A DNA stretch of 64,000 bases from Chelativorans salis (GCF_025336525.1 NZ_JAOCZP010000006.1:62001-126000), one strand, 5' to 3'; positions 17,329-25,987 are shown, numbered from the stretch's first letter. Notes: generated by a model not told the origin, from the letters alone. Numbers and translations are program-made.

Positions 17329-18360
17329 TTGTCGCTCGCTACAGCGGTCCCTCCCTATGTTCTGCCGCAAGACGAAGTGGCTGAAAAAGCTTGTGGCGTC
17401 TTTGCGCACCGGCTGCCCGAGTTCGAGCGTTTGGCGCAGGTCTTTGAAACCGCCGGGATAGAACGGCGGTACGGTGTCCGCCCGATCGGCTGGTATCTTC
17501 AGCAAAGAGGCTGGCCCGAGAGAACAGCCGCATATACTGACGGTGCCGTCGACCTTTTCGTCGAGGCGGCCGGCGCCGCGCTCACTTCGGCCGGTCTGAA
17601 GGGCGAGGATATCGACGTCGTCGTCACGGTGTCCTCCACGGGTATCTCGACACCAAGTTTGGAAGCCCGCGTCGCCGAAACCATACGGTTCCGCCCCGAT
17701 CTCAAACGCGTGCCGGTGTTCGGGCTGGGCTGCGCGGGCGGAGTGACAGGGCTTGCAATCGCCTCGCGCCTGGCGACATCGCTGCCCGGCAGCACAGTTC
17801 TGCTGGTGGTCGTTGAAATCTGCACGCTGGCGTTTCGGCTGGACAAGCTGACGAAGGCCAATCTGGTCGCCACGGCGCTTTTCGGGGACGGTGCTGCGGC
17901 ATGTATCCTGAAGGCGGGCCACGAGGGTTTTGCCGAGGTGACTGGAACCGGCGAATACATGTGGCCCGACACACTCGATATCATGGGGTGGAAGGTCGAT
18001 GTGGAGGGCTTCGGCGTCATCTTCGACCGCGCCATACCGCCCTTTGCCGAGGAGAACCTGGGGGCGGCGTTTGCCGCCATCCTCGAGACGGCCGGCATCG
18101 AACGGCAGCAGATCGACCGCATCCTGTGCCATCCCGGCGGGGCGAAAGTAATCGCCGCCGTCGAGCACGCTCTGGCGATGCCGGAAGGCACGCTCGACCA
18201 CGAGCGCAGGATCTTGCGCGAGTTCGGCAACATGTCCGCGCCGACGGCACTTTTCGTGCTGGCGCGGGCACTGGAAGCTGGTCTGCCGCAGCATACTGCG
18301 CTGCTCGCGCTCGGCCCCGGCTTCACGGCAAGCTGCATATTTCTGGCAAAAGCGGCATGA
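17287..18360 (+). CDS. Type III polyketide synthase (chalcone/stilbene synthase family, alkylpyrone type)
   Basis: 357 residues. The Cys-His-Asn triad of the family is clear: C149 in GLGCAGGVTGL, H282 in LCHPGGAKVI and N315 in EFGNMSAPTALFVL. Such homodimeric enzymes extend a starter acyl-CoA with malonyl-CoA and cyclise it to pyrones or resorcinols. The next gene, an ICMT-like methyltransferase, overlaps by ATGA. This is the same pairing as BpsA-BpsB of Bacillus subtilis and SrsA-SrsB of Streptomyces, which make methylated alkylpyrones and phenolic lipids. The starter is therefore likely a long-chain acyl-CoA. The start may be at 17308, since a 21-bp duplication repeats the start region. Confidence 0.92.
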   Translation: MTGTAKVMTETAKLLSLATAVPPYVLPQDEVAEKACGVFAHRLPEFERLAQVFETAGIERRYGVRPIGWYLQQRGWPERTAAYTDGAVDLFVEAAGAALTSAGLKGEDIDVVVTVSSTGISTPSLEARVAETIRFRPDLKRVPVFGLGCAGGVTGLAIASRLATSLPGSTVLLVVVEICTLAFRLDKLTKANLVATALFGDGAAACILKAGHEGFAEVTGTGEYMWPDTLDIMGWKVDVEGFGVIFDRAIPPFAEENLGAAFAAILETAGIERQQIDRILCHPGGAKVIAAVEHALAMPEGTLDHERRILREFGNMSAPTALFVLARALEAGLPQHTALLALGPGFTASCIFLAKAA

Positions 18361-18893
18361 CTCCAGCAAGTCTCGTCCTTGGCTTCGTCACGCTGATGCG
18401 GCTCGTCGAGCTTTTGCTATCCCGCCGCAACACCGCACGATTGCTAGCCGCCGGCGCTCGTGAGCACGCTCCAGGCCACTATCCCCTTATTGTTCTACTC
18501 CATGCCTCGTGGCTTGCGGGCCTCTGGCTGCTCGCTTGGGACCGTGCGATCGACCCCTTGTGGCTCGGGCTCTTCGCCGTCCTGCAGGTCGTCAGGATTT
18601 GGGTGCTGGCAACGCTTGGGCGCAGGTGGACGACGCGCATTATCGTGCTGCCAGGCGCGCCGCTCGTCACAAGCGGACCGTACCGGTTCTTCTCCCACCC
18701 GAATTATCTGATCGTCGTCGGCGAGATAGCGGTTCTGCCGCTCGTATTTTCAATGCCGCTCTACGCGCTGGTTTTCTCGGTCGCGAACGCGGTCGTCCTT
18801 TCCGTGCGCATCAGGGCGGAAGATGCCGCACTCGCGTCACAACGGCCGGTGACGAAGCAGAATTCGTCTCATACCGCATCATCGGGACGTTGA
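18357..18893 (+). CDS. Isoprenylcysteine carboxyl methyltransferase (ICMT)-family membrane protein
   Basis: 178 residues with about four or five membrane helices. The C-terminal ICMT core is present: LVTSGPYRFFSHPNYLIVVGEI, where the RxxxHPNY-type segment binds S-adenosylmethionine, followed by RIRAEDAAL. It overlaps the polyketide synthase stop by four bases (ATGA). In characterised pairs the ICMT-like partner O-methylates the pyrone or quinol made by the synthase, so the same is inferred here. It ends 80 bases from the convergent aminotransferase gene. Confidence 0.88.
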   Translation: MTPASLVLGFVTLMRLVELLLSRRNTARLLAAGAREHAPGHYPLIVLLHASWLAGLWLLAWDRAIDPLWLGLFAVLQVVRIWVLATLGRRWTTRIIVLPGAPLVTSGPYRFFSHPNYLIVVGEIAVLPLVFSMPLYALVFSVANAVVLSVRIRAEDAALASQRPVTKQNSSHTASSGR

Positions 18894-18973
18894 GCTGTTG
18901 GAGGCGCGGCCGCGTCACCGCCTCGCATATCGACTCTGCATCATTCCCGCCCCTCAAGGAGCGGGAAAATAGG

Positions 18974-20329
18974 TTACTCCACCCCCTTCGCCACATCGCA
19001 CAACGCGGCTTCCGCAATATCGAACATCTCGTCGATCTCCTTCTCGGAGATGACGAGCGGCGGACAGAAAGCAAGCGTGTCGCCGAGGTTGCGCAAGATC
19101 AGGCCTCGGTCCTGCATGGCCTGGTAGATGCGGCCGCCAAGCGCGCCGGGCGTGTCGGCGAGCGAAGGATGCGTGAACTCGACGGCGCCGATCAAGCCGA
19201 TGCCGCGCGCCTCTATCGCCAGTGCATGCCCGCCCAGCGCCTGAAGCCTCGCCAGGAAGCGCGGGGCGATTTCCCGCACATGACCGAGCACATCGCGCTC
19301 CTCCATGATCTTCAGGTTCTCCAGCGCCACGGCAGCCGCTACCGGATGTCCGCTGCCGGTAAAACCGTGGCCCCAAGTGCCGATGGTGTGGGATTCGTCG
19401 GCGAGCGGCGCATAGACCTTCTCGTTAACGAGCAGCGCGGAGATCGGCAGGTAGGAGGACGAAAGCTGCTTCGACAGCGTCATGATGTCGGGCTCGAGGT
19501 GATAGGTGGTCGAGCCGAACAACTCGCCGGTCCGCCCGAAGCCGCAGATCACCTCGTCGGCCACGAAGAGAATACCGTATTTCTTCAGAACCGGCTGGAT
19601 CGCCTCCCAATAGCCTTCCGGCGGCACGATGACGCCGCCCGCCCCCATCACCGGTTCGGCGAAGAAGGCGGCGATGGTCTCCGGCCCTTCCTCAACGATC
19701 AGCGCCTCCAGATCCCGGGCGCAGCGTTTTGCGAACTCCGCCTCGCTCTCGCCCTCTTTCTTCATAGTGCGGTAGTGCGGGCAGGTGGTGTGCAGGATGC
19801 CGGCAAGCGGCAGGTCGAAGGAGCGGTGGTTGTTGGGCAGTCCCGTGAGGCTGGCCGAAGCAAGCGTGACGCCGTGATAGCCCTTGACGCGCGAGATGAT
19901 CTTCTTGCGTTGCGGCTCGCCCATCGCGTTGGCGCGATACCAGATCATCTTGATAGCGGTATCGTTGGCCTCGGAGCCGGAATTGGTGAAATAGGCCTTG
20001 GACATCGGCACCGGCGCCATGGCCACCAGCTTCTCGGCGAGTTCCACCGACGGCCCGTGCGATTTGTGAGCGAAGGTGTGGTAGTAGGGCAGCTTCTCCA
20101 TCTGCCGCGCCGCAGCCTCCGCCAAACGCTTCTCGCCGAAGCCCAGCGCCACGCTCCAAAGCCCGGCCATGCCCTCGATATAGCGCTTGCCATTGTTGTC
20201 GTAGACATGGACGCCCTCGCCCCGCTCGATGACAAGCGGCCCCGTTTCCTCGTGCTTGCGCGCGTCGGTGTAGGAGTGGAGGTGGTAGGCGATGTCGCGC
20301 GCTTCGAGGGAATTGGGCAGGCGGCTCAT
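18974..20329 (-). CDS. Class III pyridoxal-phosphate aminotransferase (omega-aminotransferase)
   Basis: 451 residues from ATG 20329 (MSRLPNSLEARDIAYHLHSYT), preceded by GGAGAGG. The cofactor residues are in place: SGSEAND at ~117-123, D258 in FVADEVICGFGRTG, and Schiff-base lysine K287 in DIMTLSKQLSSSYLPISA. The N-terminus resembles the taurine/beta-alanine/putrescine-pyruvate transaminase subgroup, which move a terminal amino group to pyruvate or 2-oxoglutarate. The neighbouring genes do not fix the substrate. Upstream lies a pair of gene remnants. Confidence 0.9.
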   Translation of the reverse strand: MSRLPNSLEARDIAYHLHSYTDARKHEETGPLVIERGEGVHVYDNNGKRYIEGMAGLWSVALGFGEKRLAEAAARQMEKLPYYHTFAHKSHGPSVELAEKLVAMAPVPMSKAYFTNSGSEANDTAIKMIWYRANAMGEPQRKKIISRVKGYHGVTLASASLTGLPNNHRSFDLPLAGILHTTCPHYRTMKKEGESEAEFAKRCARDLEALIVEEGPETIAAFFAEPVMGAGGVIVPPEGYWEAIQPVLKKYGILFVADEVICGFGRTGELFGSTTYHLEPDIMTLSKQLSSSYLPISALLVNEKVYAPLADESHTIGTWGHGFTGSGHPVAAAVALENLKIMEERDVLGHVREIAPRFLARLQALGGHALAIEARGIGLIGAVEFTHPSLADTPGALGGRIYQAMQDRGLILRNLGDTLAFCPPLVISEKEIDEMFDIAEAALCDVAKGVE

Positions 20330-20463
20330 GTCGGGCCTCTCCGTTTGTTGGCATCGGCCGTGGCACGCCGCCACGGCTCCTCACCATTCCTGACAAGCGA
20401 AAGGCTAGCGATCAATAGGCCACGGAGGCAGTGGACCATAGGCCGCGCCCCGGGCGCGCCATG

Positions 20464-20676
20464 CTATCCCCGCCCAACCAGCGGCATTTTGGTGGCCATG
20501 ACCGCCAGGTTCAGCACATCGGCGCGCCGGCCCGAGACGACCACCGTGTAGCCCTCCGCGCCGAGCGCCTCGGCGATGCCGCGCCCGACGCCGGTACCGC
20601 CGCCCGTCACCAGGGCGATCCTGCCCGTTGCCGATTTTGCTTCTGCCAGGTCAGATCGCTCCGCGAAGTTCGTCAT
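20464..20676 (-). pseudogene. N-terminal remnant of a short-chain dehydrogenase/reductase
   Basis: 70 residues starting MTNFAERSDLAEAKSATGRIALVTGGGTGVGRGIAEALG. The Rossmann motif TGGGTGVG and the following VSGRR segment are clear SDR features. The frame then stops at about residue 70, where an SDR of ~250 residues should continue; the active-site Tyr-x3-Lys is absent. It appears to be the 5' end of a gene whose rest was deleted, and lies directly after the denD-like remnant on the same strand. Confidence 0.65.
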
Positions 20677-20812
20677 CAATATGGATCCGTATGATGTCGT
20701 CGAAACTGTTCTCCGACGCAAAACCCAGCCCCTCGGCGCGCCTCGCGTCGAAATTCGTCGGCCAGCCGGCAACGATCGCACGGATCGTTGGGTCGGGCTC
20801 GTGCATCTGAAG
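20651..20812 (-). pseudogene. C-terminal remnant of a D-erythronate dehydrogenase (DenD)-like NAD-dependent epimerase
   Basis: Read on the minus strand, 20812-20651 gives about 53 residues including EPDPTIRAIVAGWPTNFD and RAEGLGFASENSFDDIIR, then a stop. This matches the C-terminal end of DenD-type extended SDR proteins (pattern WP-x-x-FD-x-x-RA-x-x-LGF). The frame closes with a stop 50 bases further upstream, without the Rossmann half. It overlaps the start of the SDR remnant, as if two neighbouring genes were truncated in place. Confidence 0.5.
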
Positions 20813-20952
20813 CGTTCCTCTCCACGTCGCGCCACTCCGAGGACGGCGGGGCGCAGTCTGTCATCAAACACAAAGCAGCGGTATGCAGCGATTCTCCGCG
20901 CGAGCGGAGGGCAGTCGGACGGCGAGGTCGAGTTGTGTTGGTAGCAACAGTG

Positions 20953-21804
20953 CTAGGCTGCCGCGGCCCAGCCGTCGCGGATGTGGCGGTAGCCCTCGCG
21001 ATAGACCTCCTCGGGGCTTTCGGCGAAGTCGCGCCAGACCTTGGTAGCCGCAGCCAGGTCCTTGAGCCCGCGGCCGAAGGACTCGATGGTGAGCCACCCG
21101 TCATAACCGCTCCCGCGGATGGCGGCGAAGGTCTGCGCCCAGGGGATGTTGCCGCGGCCGGGCACACCGCGGTCGTTCTCCGAGATGTGGACGTGAACGA
21201 TGTTTGCCGCATTGCGCGTGAAGGCGCCGATGGGATCGGCCTCCTCGATATTGGCATGGAAAGTGTCGTAGAGCGCCTTGATATTGGGATGGCCGATCTC
21301 CTCGATATGCGCCGAGAGCGCGTCCATGGTGTTGAGCAGATAGGATTCGAACCGGTTCAGCGCCTCGAGCCCGATGGTCACGCCGCGGCTTGCCGCATGG
21401 TCGCCGATCAACCGCTGCGCATCGACCGAGCGCCGGCGCTCGGCGGGGGTGGGGCCTTTGCCGGAGAAGTGGCCGAGGGTGGAGTGCAGCGGCCCCGAGA
21501 GCGTGGTCGCGCCGAGCGCCGCCGCGCAGTCGATCGCCCGCCGCATATAGGCAATGCCGGCCTTGCGCGTAGGCGCGTCGGCGGCGATGAGGTTCTGCCT
21601 CGGATCGCCAATGGCAGAGACCGCCGTGCGCTCCAGGCCGATATGGTCGAGCATGGCGCCCAGCTTGCGATATTTTGCCGGGTTTCCGGCCATGACAGGA
21701 ACCTCGACGCCGTCGAACCCGGTCGCCTTGATGTCGCGCAGCAGCGCCTCGTGCCTTGCGGAGACGTTCGTCGTCCACAGATACATGCACATACCGATCT
21801 TCAT
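20953..21804 (-). CDS. Sugar isomerase/epimerase, D-tagatose/D-psicose 3-epimerase-like TIM barrel
   Basis: 283 residues from ATG 21804, preceded by GGGAGG. The metal site of the family can be placed: E147 (GLEALNRFESY), D180 and H183 (LYDTFHANIEE), H206 (VHVHISEN) and E241 (LTIESFGR). These enzymes move a carbonyl or invert C3 of ketoses or related sugar acids using Mn or Mg. It is divergent from a second member of the same family. Its promoter carries a TGGT-N3-ACCA operator over the -10. Confidence 0.88.
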   Translation of the reverse strand: MKIGMCMYLWTTNVSARHEALLRDIKATGFDGVEVPVMAGNPAKYRKLGAMLDHIGLERTAVSAIGDPRQNLIAADAPTRKAGIAYMRRAIDCAAALGATTLSGPLHSTLGHFSGKGPTPAERRRSVDAQRLIGDHAASRGVTIGLEALNRFESYLLNTMDALSAHIEEIGHPNIKALYDTFHANIEEADPIGAFTRNAANIVHVHISENDRGVPGRGNIPWAQTFAAIRGSGYDGWLTIESFGRGLKDLAAATKVWRDFAESPEEVYREGYRHIRDGWAAAA

Positions 21805-21843
21805 GCGTTCCCTCCCGAACCCGCCTCTCCGGGCGGTTTCTTC

Positions 21844-21854
21844 TGGTAATACCA
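21844..21854. promoter_or_regulatory. GntR/FadR-type operator TGGTAATACCA
   Basis: Perfect 11-bp palindrome of form TGGT-N3-ACCA, 40 bases upstream of the epimerase gene that starts at 21804. FadR and PdhR of Escherichia coli bind this half-site arrangement. It covers the -10 element of the predicted promoter, so binding should repress. One of five such sites in the window. The surrounding gap 21805-22126 (322 bases) holds this site, the one at 22024 and the two divergent promoters; no gene is seen in it. Confidence 0.65.
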
Positions 21855-21872
21855 AAATGAACAATGGGTCAA
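21846..21872 (-). promoter_or_regulatory. Predicted promoter of the epimerase gene
   Basis: On the minus strand, TTGACC (21872-21867) is followed by a 15-bp spacer and TATTAC (21851-21846). The ABC importer promoter at 31798-31824 has the same arrangement, with TTGACG, a 15-bp spacer and TAATAC, and both share CATTT-type sequence before the -10. The spacer is shorter than usual, but its repetition supports it. Confidence 0.5.
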
Positions 21873-22023
21873 GGATGCAACGGCTGTATCAATGGCAAGG
21901 GACAGGACCTGAAGGAACGCTGGAACATGCGAAAAAAGGAGAGAATTTGCCTCCTCAGCGCTCCCTTTCCTGCATCCTTGCTGCAACGAGAAAAGTGCGC
22001 TAGAGCTTCCCTTCATGCATATT

Positions 22024-22034
22024 TGGTCGAACCA
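22024..22034. promoter_or_regulatory. GntR/FadR-type operator TGGTCGAACCA
   Basis: TGGT-N3-ACCA palindrome, 92 bases before the second isomerase start (22127), ahead of the operon that includes the GntR gene. The same 11-mer recurs at 31965. A leader hairpin with 8-bp arms (GCGCCTGC/GCAGGCGC) lies between it and the gene at 22072-22100. Confidence 0.6.
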
Positions 22035-22126
22035 GTTACTCAGAGACTGGACGGCTAGAGGAGGAAAAGGCGCGCCTGCCCTAAAGGTCTGCGCAGGCGC
22101 AAGGACCGGATTCGGGGAGGAACACC

Positions 22127-23014
22127 ATGCATCTTTCGACGCACAACTGGATGCGCGCGGAGCCACTGGAAACGACGCTGCGGCGGATCAAGCAATTCGG
22201 CTACGAGAGCATCGAGATATCCGGCGAGCCGGCCCAGTATGACGTGAACGAGACCCGCGCGCTCCTCAAGGAGCATGGCATCCGCTGCTGGGGTGCGGTG
22301 ACGCTGACGCTCGGCGAACGCAACCTGGCGGCCAAGGACGAAGGCCAGCGTGCCCGTTCCGTCGACTATATGAAGAGCGTCATCACTATGGTCTCGGAGC
22401 TTGACGGTGAAATCGTCACCCTGGTGCCGGCGACCGTCGGCAAGGTCGTGCCGGACGGGACCGAGGAGGAAGAGTGGAGATGGGTGGTGGATGCCACCAA
22501 GGAGTGCTTCGCCCATGCCCAGGCCAAGGGTGTGCGGGTGGCGATCGAGCCGCTCAACCGCTTCGAGACCTATCTCTTCAATCGCGCGGCGCAGGCGCTT
22601 GCCCTGGCAGAGGCAGTGCATCCCGACTGCGGCGTGTGCCTCGACGCCTTTCACCTCAATATCGAGGAGGAAGATATGTACGAGGCGATCCGGCTCGCCG
22701 GAAAACGCCTCTACGATTTCCACGTGGCGGATAACAACCGCTTCGCCTGCGGGCTAGGCATGCTCGACTGGGAAAAGATCATCGGCACTCTGAAGGAGAT
22801 CGGCTATGACGGCGCGCTCACCAACGAGTTCGTAGCGCCCGTCGATCGCACACCGGCGGCGAAATATCCCAACATGGTGGAGCGCGACCCGGTCGACATC
22901 CCGCCCGAGCAGCTCAAGTTCATCCAGGATCACGGCTCCAGCCTTCTGACGGAGGAGTTTTATTCCGACCAGATGCGGATCACGGCCGAAACGATCCTGC
23001 CGCTCATCAGATAA
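22127..23014 (+). CDS. Sugar isomerase/epimerase, tagatose-3-epimerase-like TIM barrel (second copy)
   Basis: 295 residues; ATG 22127 follows GGGGAGG. Metal-site residues are E141 (AIEPLNRFETY), D173 and H176 (CLDAFHLNIEE), H199 (YDFHVADNN) and E234 (LTNEFVAP). It is clearly a paralogue of the divergent protein at 20953 (both have E-x-LNRFE and D-x-FHxNIEE) but longer at the C-terminus. It opens an operon with the enolase-superfamily enzyme, GntR regulator and hydroxyacid dehydrogenase. The pair may catalyse two successive epimerisations of one sugar or sugar acid. Confidence 0.88.
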   Translation: MHLSTHNWMRAEPLETTLRRIKQFGYESIEISGEPAQYDVNETRALLKEHGIRCWGAVTLTLGERNLAAKDEGQRARSVDYMKSVITMVSELDGEIVTLVPATVGKVVPDGTEEEEWRWVVDATKECFAHAQAKGVRVAIEPLNRFETYLFNRAAQALALAEAVHPDCGVCLDAFHLNIEEEDMYEAIRLAGKRLYDFHVADNNRFACGLGMLDWEKIIGTLKEIGYDGALTNEFVAPVDRTPAAKYPNMVERDPVDIPPEQLKFIQDHGSSLLTEEFYSDQMRITAETILPLIR

Positions 23015-23046
23015 GCGGCCTCAGGCGGCGGGTCGGGGGAACGGGC

Positions 23047-24219
23047 ATGCGGATCAAGAAGGCAGAAGCGTGGTGGGTGCGCATACCCATCGAGGAAAGC
23101 CGCCAACACCGCAGTGATTTCGGCCAGACGGCCACCTTCGACGCGGCGATCCTGCGCATCGAGACCGACGATGGCCTCGTCGGCTGGGGGGAAGGCAAGA
23201 ATGCGGCGGGGAGCGCCGGCACCTACGCCGCACTCGTCCATCTTCTCAACCACGAGATCTGTCCGAGGCTGATCGGCCGCGACCCGACCGACATAAGCAT
23301 CATCTGGGAGATGCTCTATAACGGGGTGCGACACGAGACGGCGGCCGCCAGTGGCCACGCCATGCCGGTGCTTGCCCGGCGCGGGCTGACGGTGGCGGCC
23401 ATCAGCGCTGTCGACATCGCGCTGTGGGACATCCTGGGAAAGTCCGTCGGCCAGCCGGTATGGAGGCTTCTCGGCGGCCGCAAGGCGGAGCGCCTTGCGG
23501 CCTACGCCTCCGGCGGCTGGGCGGGAGCGGAGACGATCGGCGAGCAGCTACGGGCCTATGTCGGGACCGGCGGCTTCAAGGCGGTCAAGATGCGCGTCGG
23601 CGCCCAGGACGGGCCGGTGCAGGCGTCGGCTGCACGCGTGCGCGCGGCGCGCGCGGCGCTTGGTCCGGAAATCGATCTGATGGCGGATGCGCACGGTACC
23701 TATACGGTGGCCGAGGCCAAGCGCTTCGCCCATCTCGTCGCCGACTGCGATCTTGCCTGGTTCGAGGAACCGGTGATCGCCGACGACAAGAGGGGCATGG
23801 CGGAAGTCCGCGCCTCAAGCAGCGTTCCCATCGCTGCCGGCGAAAGCGAGGCGACGCGGTTCGCTTTCCGCGAGCTTGCCGTATTGAGATCGGCGGACAT
23901 CTTCCAGCCCGATCCCGGCTTCTGCGGCGGCATCACCGAGACCATGCGCATCGGTGCGCTTGCCAGCGCCTTCAACCTGCGTCTGGCACCGCATTTGTGG
24001 GCCGGGGCGCCTTGTTTCTTCGCCGGCTTGCATGTATGCGCGGCCTCGCCGGCGAGTTTCATCGTCGAATATTCCCTCGGCGCCAATCCCATGATCCACG
24101 ACCTGATTGAGGAAAAGGTGGAGGTGAGCGAGGGCATGGTCCAGATTCCGGAAAAGCCGGGCCTCGGTTTCACCATACGCGAAGAATTCCTGGAGGCGCA
24201 CGCGCAGAAGAGCTCATGA
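23047..24219 (+). CDS. Mandelate racemase/muconate lactonizing enzyme family protein (enolase superfamily)
   Basis: 390 residues. An N-terminal capping domain (~1-125) is followed by a beta/alpha barrel. The metal ligands are D214 (LMADAHGTYT), E240 (WFEEP) and E266 (AAGESEATR). Candidate bases are K181 in FKAVKMRVG and H316 in LAPHLWAGA. This set is typical of sugar-acid dehydratases of the MR subgroup, such as those acting on gluconate-type acids. It lies 32 bases after the isomerase gene and overlaps the GntR start by four bases. Inferred role: dehydration or epimerisation of the sugar acid handled by this operon. Confidence 0.88.
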   Translation: MRIKKAEAWWVRIPIEESRQHRSDFGQTATFDAAILRIETDDGLVGWGEGKNAAGSAGTYAALVHLLNHEICPRLIGRDPTDISIIWEMLYNGVRHETAAASGHAMPVLARRGLTVAAISAVDIALWDILGKSVGQPVWRLLGGRKAERLAAYASGGWAGAETIGEQLRAYVGTGGFKAVKMRVGAQDGPVQASAARVRAARAALGPEIDLMADAHGTYTVAEAKRFAHLVADCDLAWFEEPVIADDKRGMAEVRASSSVPIAAGESEATRFAFRELAVLRSADIFQPDPGFCGGITETMRIGALASAFNLRLAPHLWAGAPCFFAGLHVCAASPASFIVEYSLGANPMIHDLIEEKVEVSEGMVQIPEKPGLGFTIREEFLEAHAQKSS

Positions 24220-24920
24220 AGGAGAACAACCTCCTGCCGGATTTGGCGGCCTATCTCTATTCCCGCTCCAACGCGGACAACGGACGAACACCGTCCGAAC
24301 GCGAGCTGGCGGAGCATTTTTCCGTAAGCCGCGGCCAGGTCCGCGAGGCCCTAGCGATCCTCGAGGCCATGCGCATCGTTGAGCGCCGTGCCAAGTCTGG
24401 CATCTATCTGACAACGCGCCAGGCGAGCGTCGAGGCGATGGCGCTGTTTGCCAAGGCAGGCGTGCCGCTCGACCCGATCCAGATCTACGAGACGGTGGAA
24501 TTGCGCAAGATCCACGAGATCAAGGCGGCGGAGCTTGCGTGCGAACGCGCGACGGAGGAGAACTTCGCGCGGCTGCGCGAGATCCTGAACGCCTCGGAGC
24601 AGCAGCTTGCCGCCGGCGAAGGCCTGTGGCGAGAGGACCGCGACTTCCATCTGGAGATCGTACGCGCCACCCAAAACAGCGTCTTCCATAAGGTGTGCAG
24701 CGTCTACTACCTGATGGGAGAACAGCGCCTGCCGATCTATTTCAGCGATCCGGAGCGGGCGCGACGCTCGCATGCCGAGCATATCCAGATCTACGAGGCG
24801 CTCCTGCGCCGCGACGGCAATCTGGCGCAGGCTTTGATGAGCGCGCATCTCAAAGGGGCGGAGAGCTATTGGAAGGGCCTGATCGGCGGCGTAGAGTCCG
24901 AGGCCGTGGAGCAAGCATAG
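24216..24920 (+). CDS. GntR-family transcriptional regulator, FadR/FCD subfamily
   Basis: 234 residues; the ATG overlaps the preceding stop (ATGA). The winged helix covers residues ~1-70 (TPSERELAEHFSVSRGQVREALAILEAMRIVERRAKSGIYL). The FCD effector domain follows, with a predicted metal site around RDFHLEIVRATQN and SHAEHIQIYEAL. It sits inside the catabolic operon it probably controls. FadR/PdhR relatives bind TGGT-N3-ACCA, and five copies of that palindrome lie near the promoters here, one in front of this operon. It is the best candidate for the regulator of the whole 20.9-39.5 kb group. Confidence 0.9.
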   Translation: MKENNLLPDLAAYLYSRSNADNGRTPSERELAEHFSVSRGQVREALAILEAMRIVERRAKSGIYLTTRQASVEAMALFAKAGVPLDPIQIYETVELRKIHEIKAAELACERATEENFARLREILNASEQQLAAGEGLWREDRDFHLEIVRATQNSVFHKVCSVYYLMGEQRLPIYFSDPERARRSHAEHIQIYEALLRRDGNLAQALMSAHLKGAESYWKGLIGGVESEAVEQA

Positions 24921-24931
24921 GTGCGGGTCCC

Positions 24932-25906
24932 TTGCCGATTATCCTTTCCACCAACGCGCTTCATCCGCGCGCAGAAGCGATGCTGGCCGAGGCCGGCGAA
25001 TTGCGCATAGCGAGCAATGCCAAACCGGAAACACTGCTTGAAGAAGGCCGCGAGGCCGACGTTGTCATCGTCCGCGCGCCCCTGCCTGCGCCGCTTTTTT
25101 CCGCCGCACCCCGCTTGCGCGCCGCCATCCGCCATGGCGCGGGGCTCGATATGATCCCGGTCGAAGCGGCAACGGCAGCGGGCGTGCTGGTTGCCAATGT
25201 GCCGGGCGTCAATGCGCGTGCGGTGGCAGAGCACGTGTTCCTGGTCACGCTAGCGCTTCTCCGGCGCTTCCGTCCGATGGACTGCGACCTGAGGGACGCG
25301 GGATGGTCCGCCGGCCGCGCCCATGCCGACAACGGTGCCGAGCTCGCCGGCCGCACGATGGGCATCGTCGGCATGGGCAATGTCGGCCGCGCCGTCTTCC
25401 GCATCGCGCGCGGTTTCGGCCTGGATGTGCTAGCCAATACACGCAAGCCGGCGACGTTGCCGGAAGGCGCGCTCGCGGCAAGTCTCGACCAGCTCGCCGA
25501 GAAAAGCGATATCGTCGTCCTGTGCTGCCCGCTGACCCCGGAGACGCGGGGCCTCATCGGACGGGAGCGCCTTGCGCGCATGAAGCCCTCGGCCCTGCTG
25601 GTCAACGTCTCGCGCGGCCCCGTCATCGATGAACAAGCGCTCATCGCCGCACTTGGCGAGGGCCGTATCGCGGGTGCCGCACTCGACGTTTTTGACGTTC
25701 ATCCGCTGTCCGCCGATCACCCCTATTTCACATTCGACAACGTTGTCCTAACGCCGCACGCGGCCGGCATCACCGATGAAAGCATGATGAGGATGGGAAC
25801 GGGCGCGGCCGAAGAGGCGATCCGCGTGCTCAATGGACAATTGCCCGAGAACTTATGTAACCCAGAGGCGGTGGAGCGTTATCGGAAGCGCTTTCCGGCG
25901 GAGTGA
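24932..25906 (+). CDS. D-isomer-specific 2-hydroxyacid dehydrogenase family protein
   Basis: 324 residues from TTG 24932 (MPIILSTNALHPRAEAML); no ATG or GTG fits in this frame after the GntR stop, 11 bases away. The NAD-binding motif GMGNVG spans 147-152. Of the catalytic residues, R228 (NVSRGPVID) and H276 (LTPHAAGIT) are present. The usual Glu of the DVFxxEP motif is replaced: the sequence reads DVFDVHPL, with His at 257. Some relatives carry Gln there, so activity is not excluded. Likely oxidises or reduces a 2-hydroxy acid in the sugar-acid pathway. Confidence 0.85.
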   Translation: MPIILSTNALHPRAEAMLAEAGELRIASNAKPETLLEEGREADVVIVRAPLPAPLFSAAPRLRAAIRHGAGLDMIPVEAATAAGVLVANVPGVNARAVAEHVFLVTLALLRRFRPMDCDLRDAGWSAGRAHADNGAELAGRTMGIVGMGNVGRAVFRIARGFGLDVLANTRKPATLPEGALAASLDQLAEKSDIVVLCCPLTPETRGLIGRERLARMKPSALLVNVSRGPVIDEQALIAALGEGRIAGAALDVFDVHPLSADHPYFTFDNVVLTPHAAGITDESMMRMGTGAAEEAIRVLNGQLPENLCNPEAVERYRKRFPAE

Positions 25907-25987
25907 GTCGCACCAGAACCGTCGGCTGCGGCAGGCGGAAGCAGGGTAACAACCCCCGCCCTCCTTCCGGCGTGCCGTCAGCCTCCT

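Noticed and set aside
16843-18369. Minus-strand frame of 508 codons
   Set aside because: Only its last 68 codons are supported, by a strong ribosome binding site; the rest is antisense to the polyketide synthase.
18509-20551. Plus-strand frame of 680 codons over the methyltransferase end and aminotransferase
   Set aside because: It crosses two real genes on different strands; the peptide lacks any domain.
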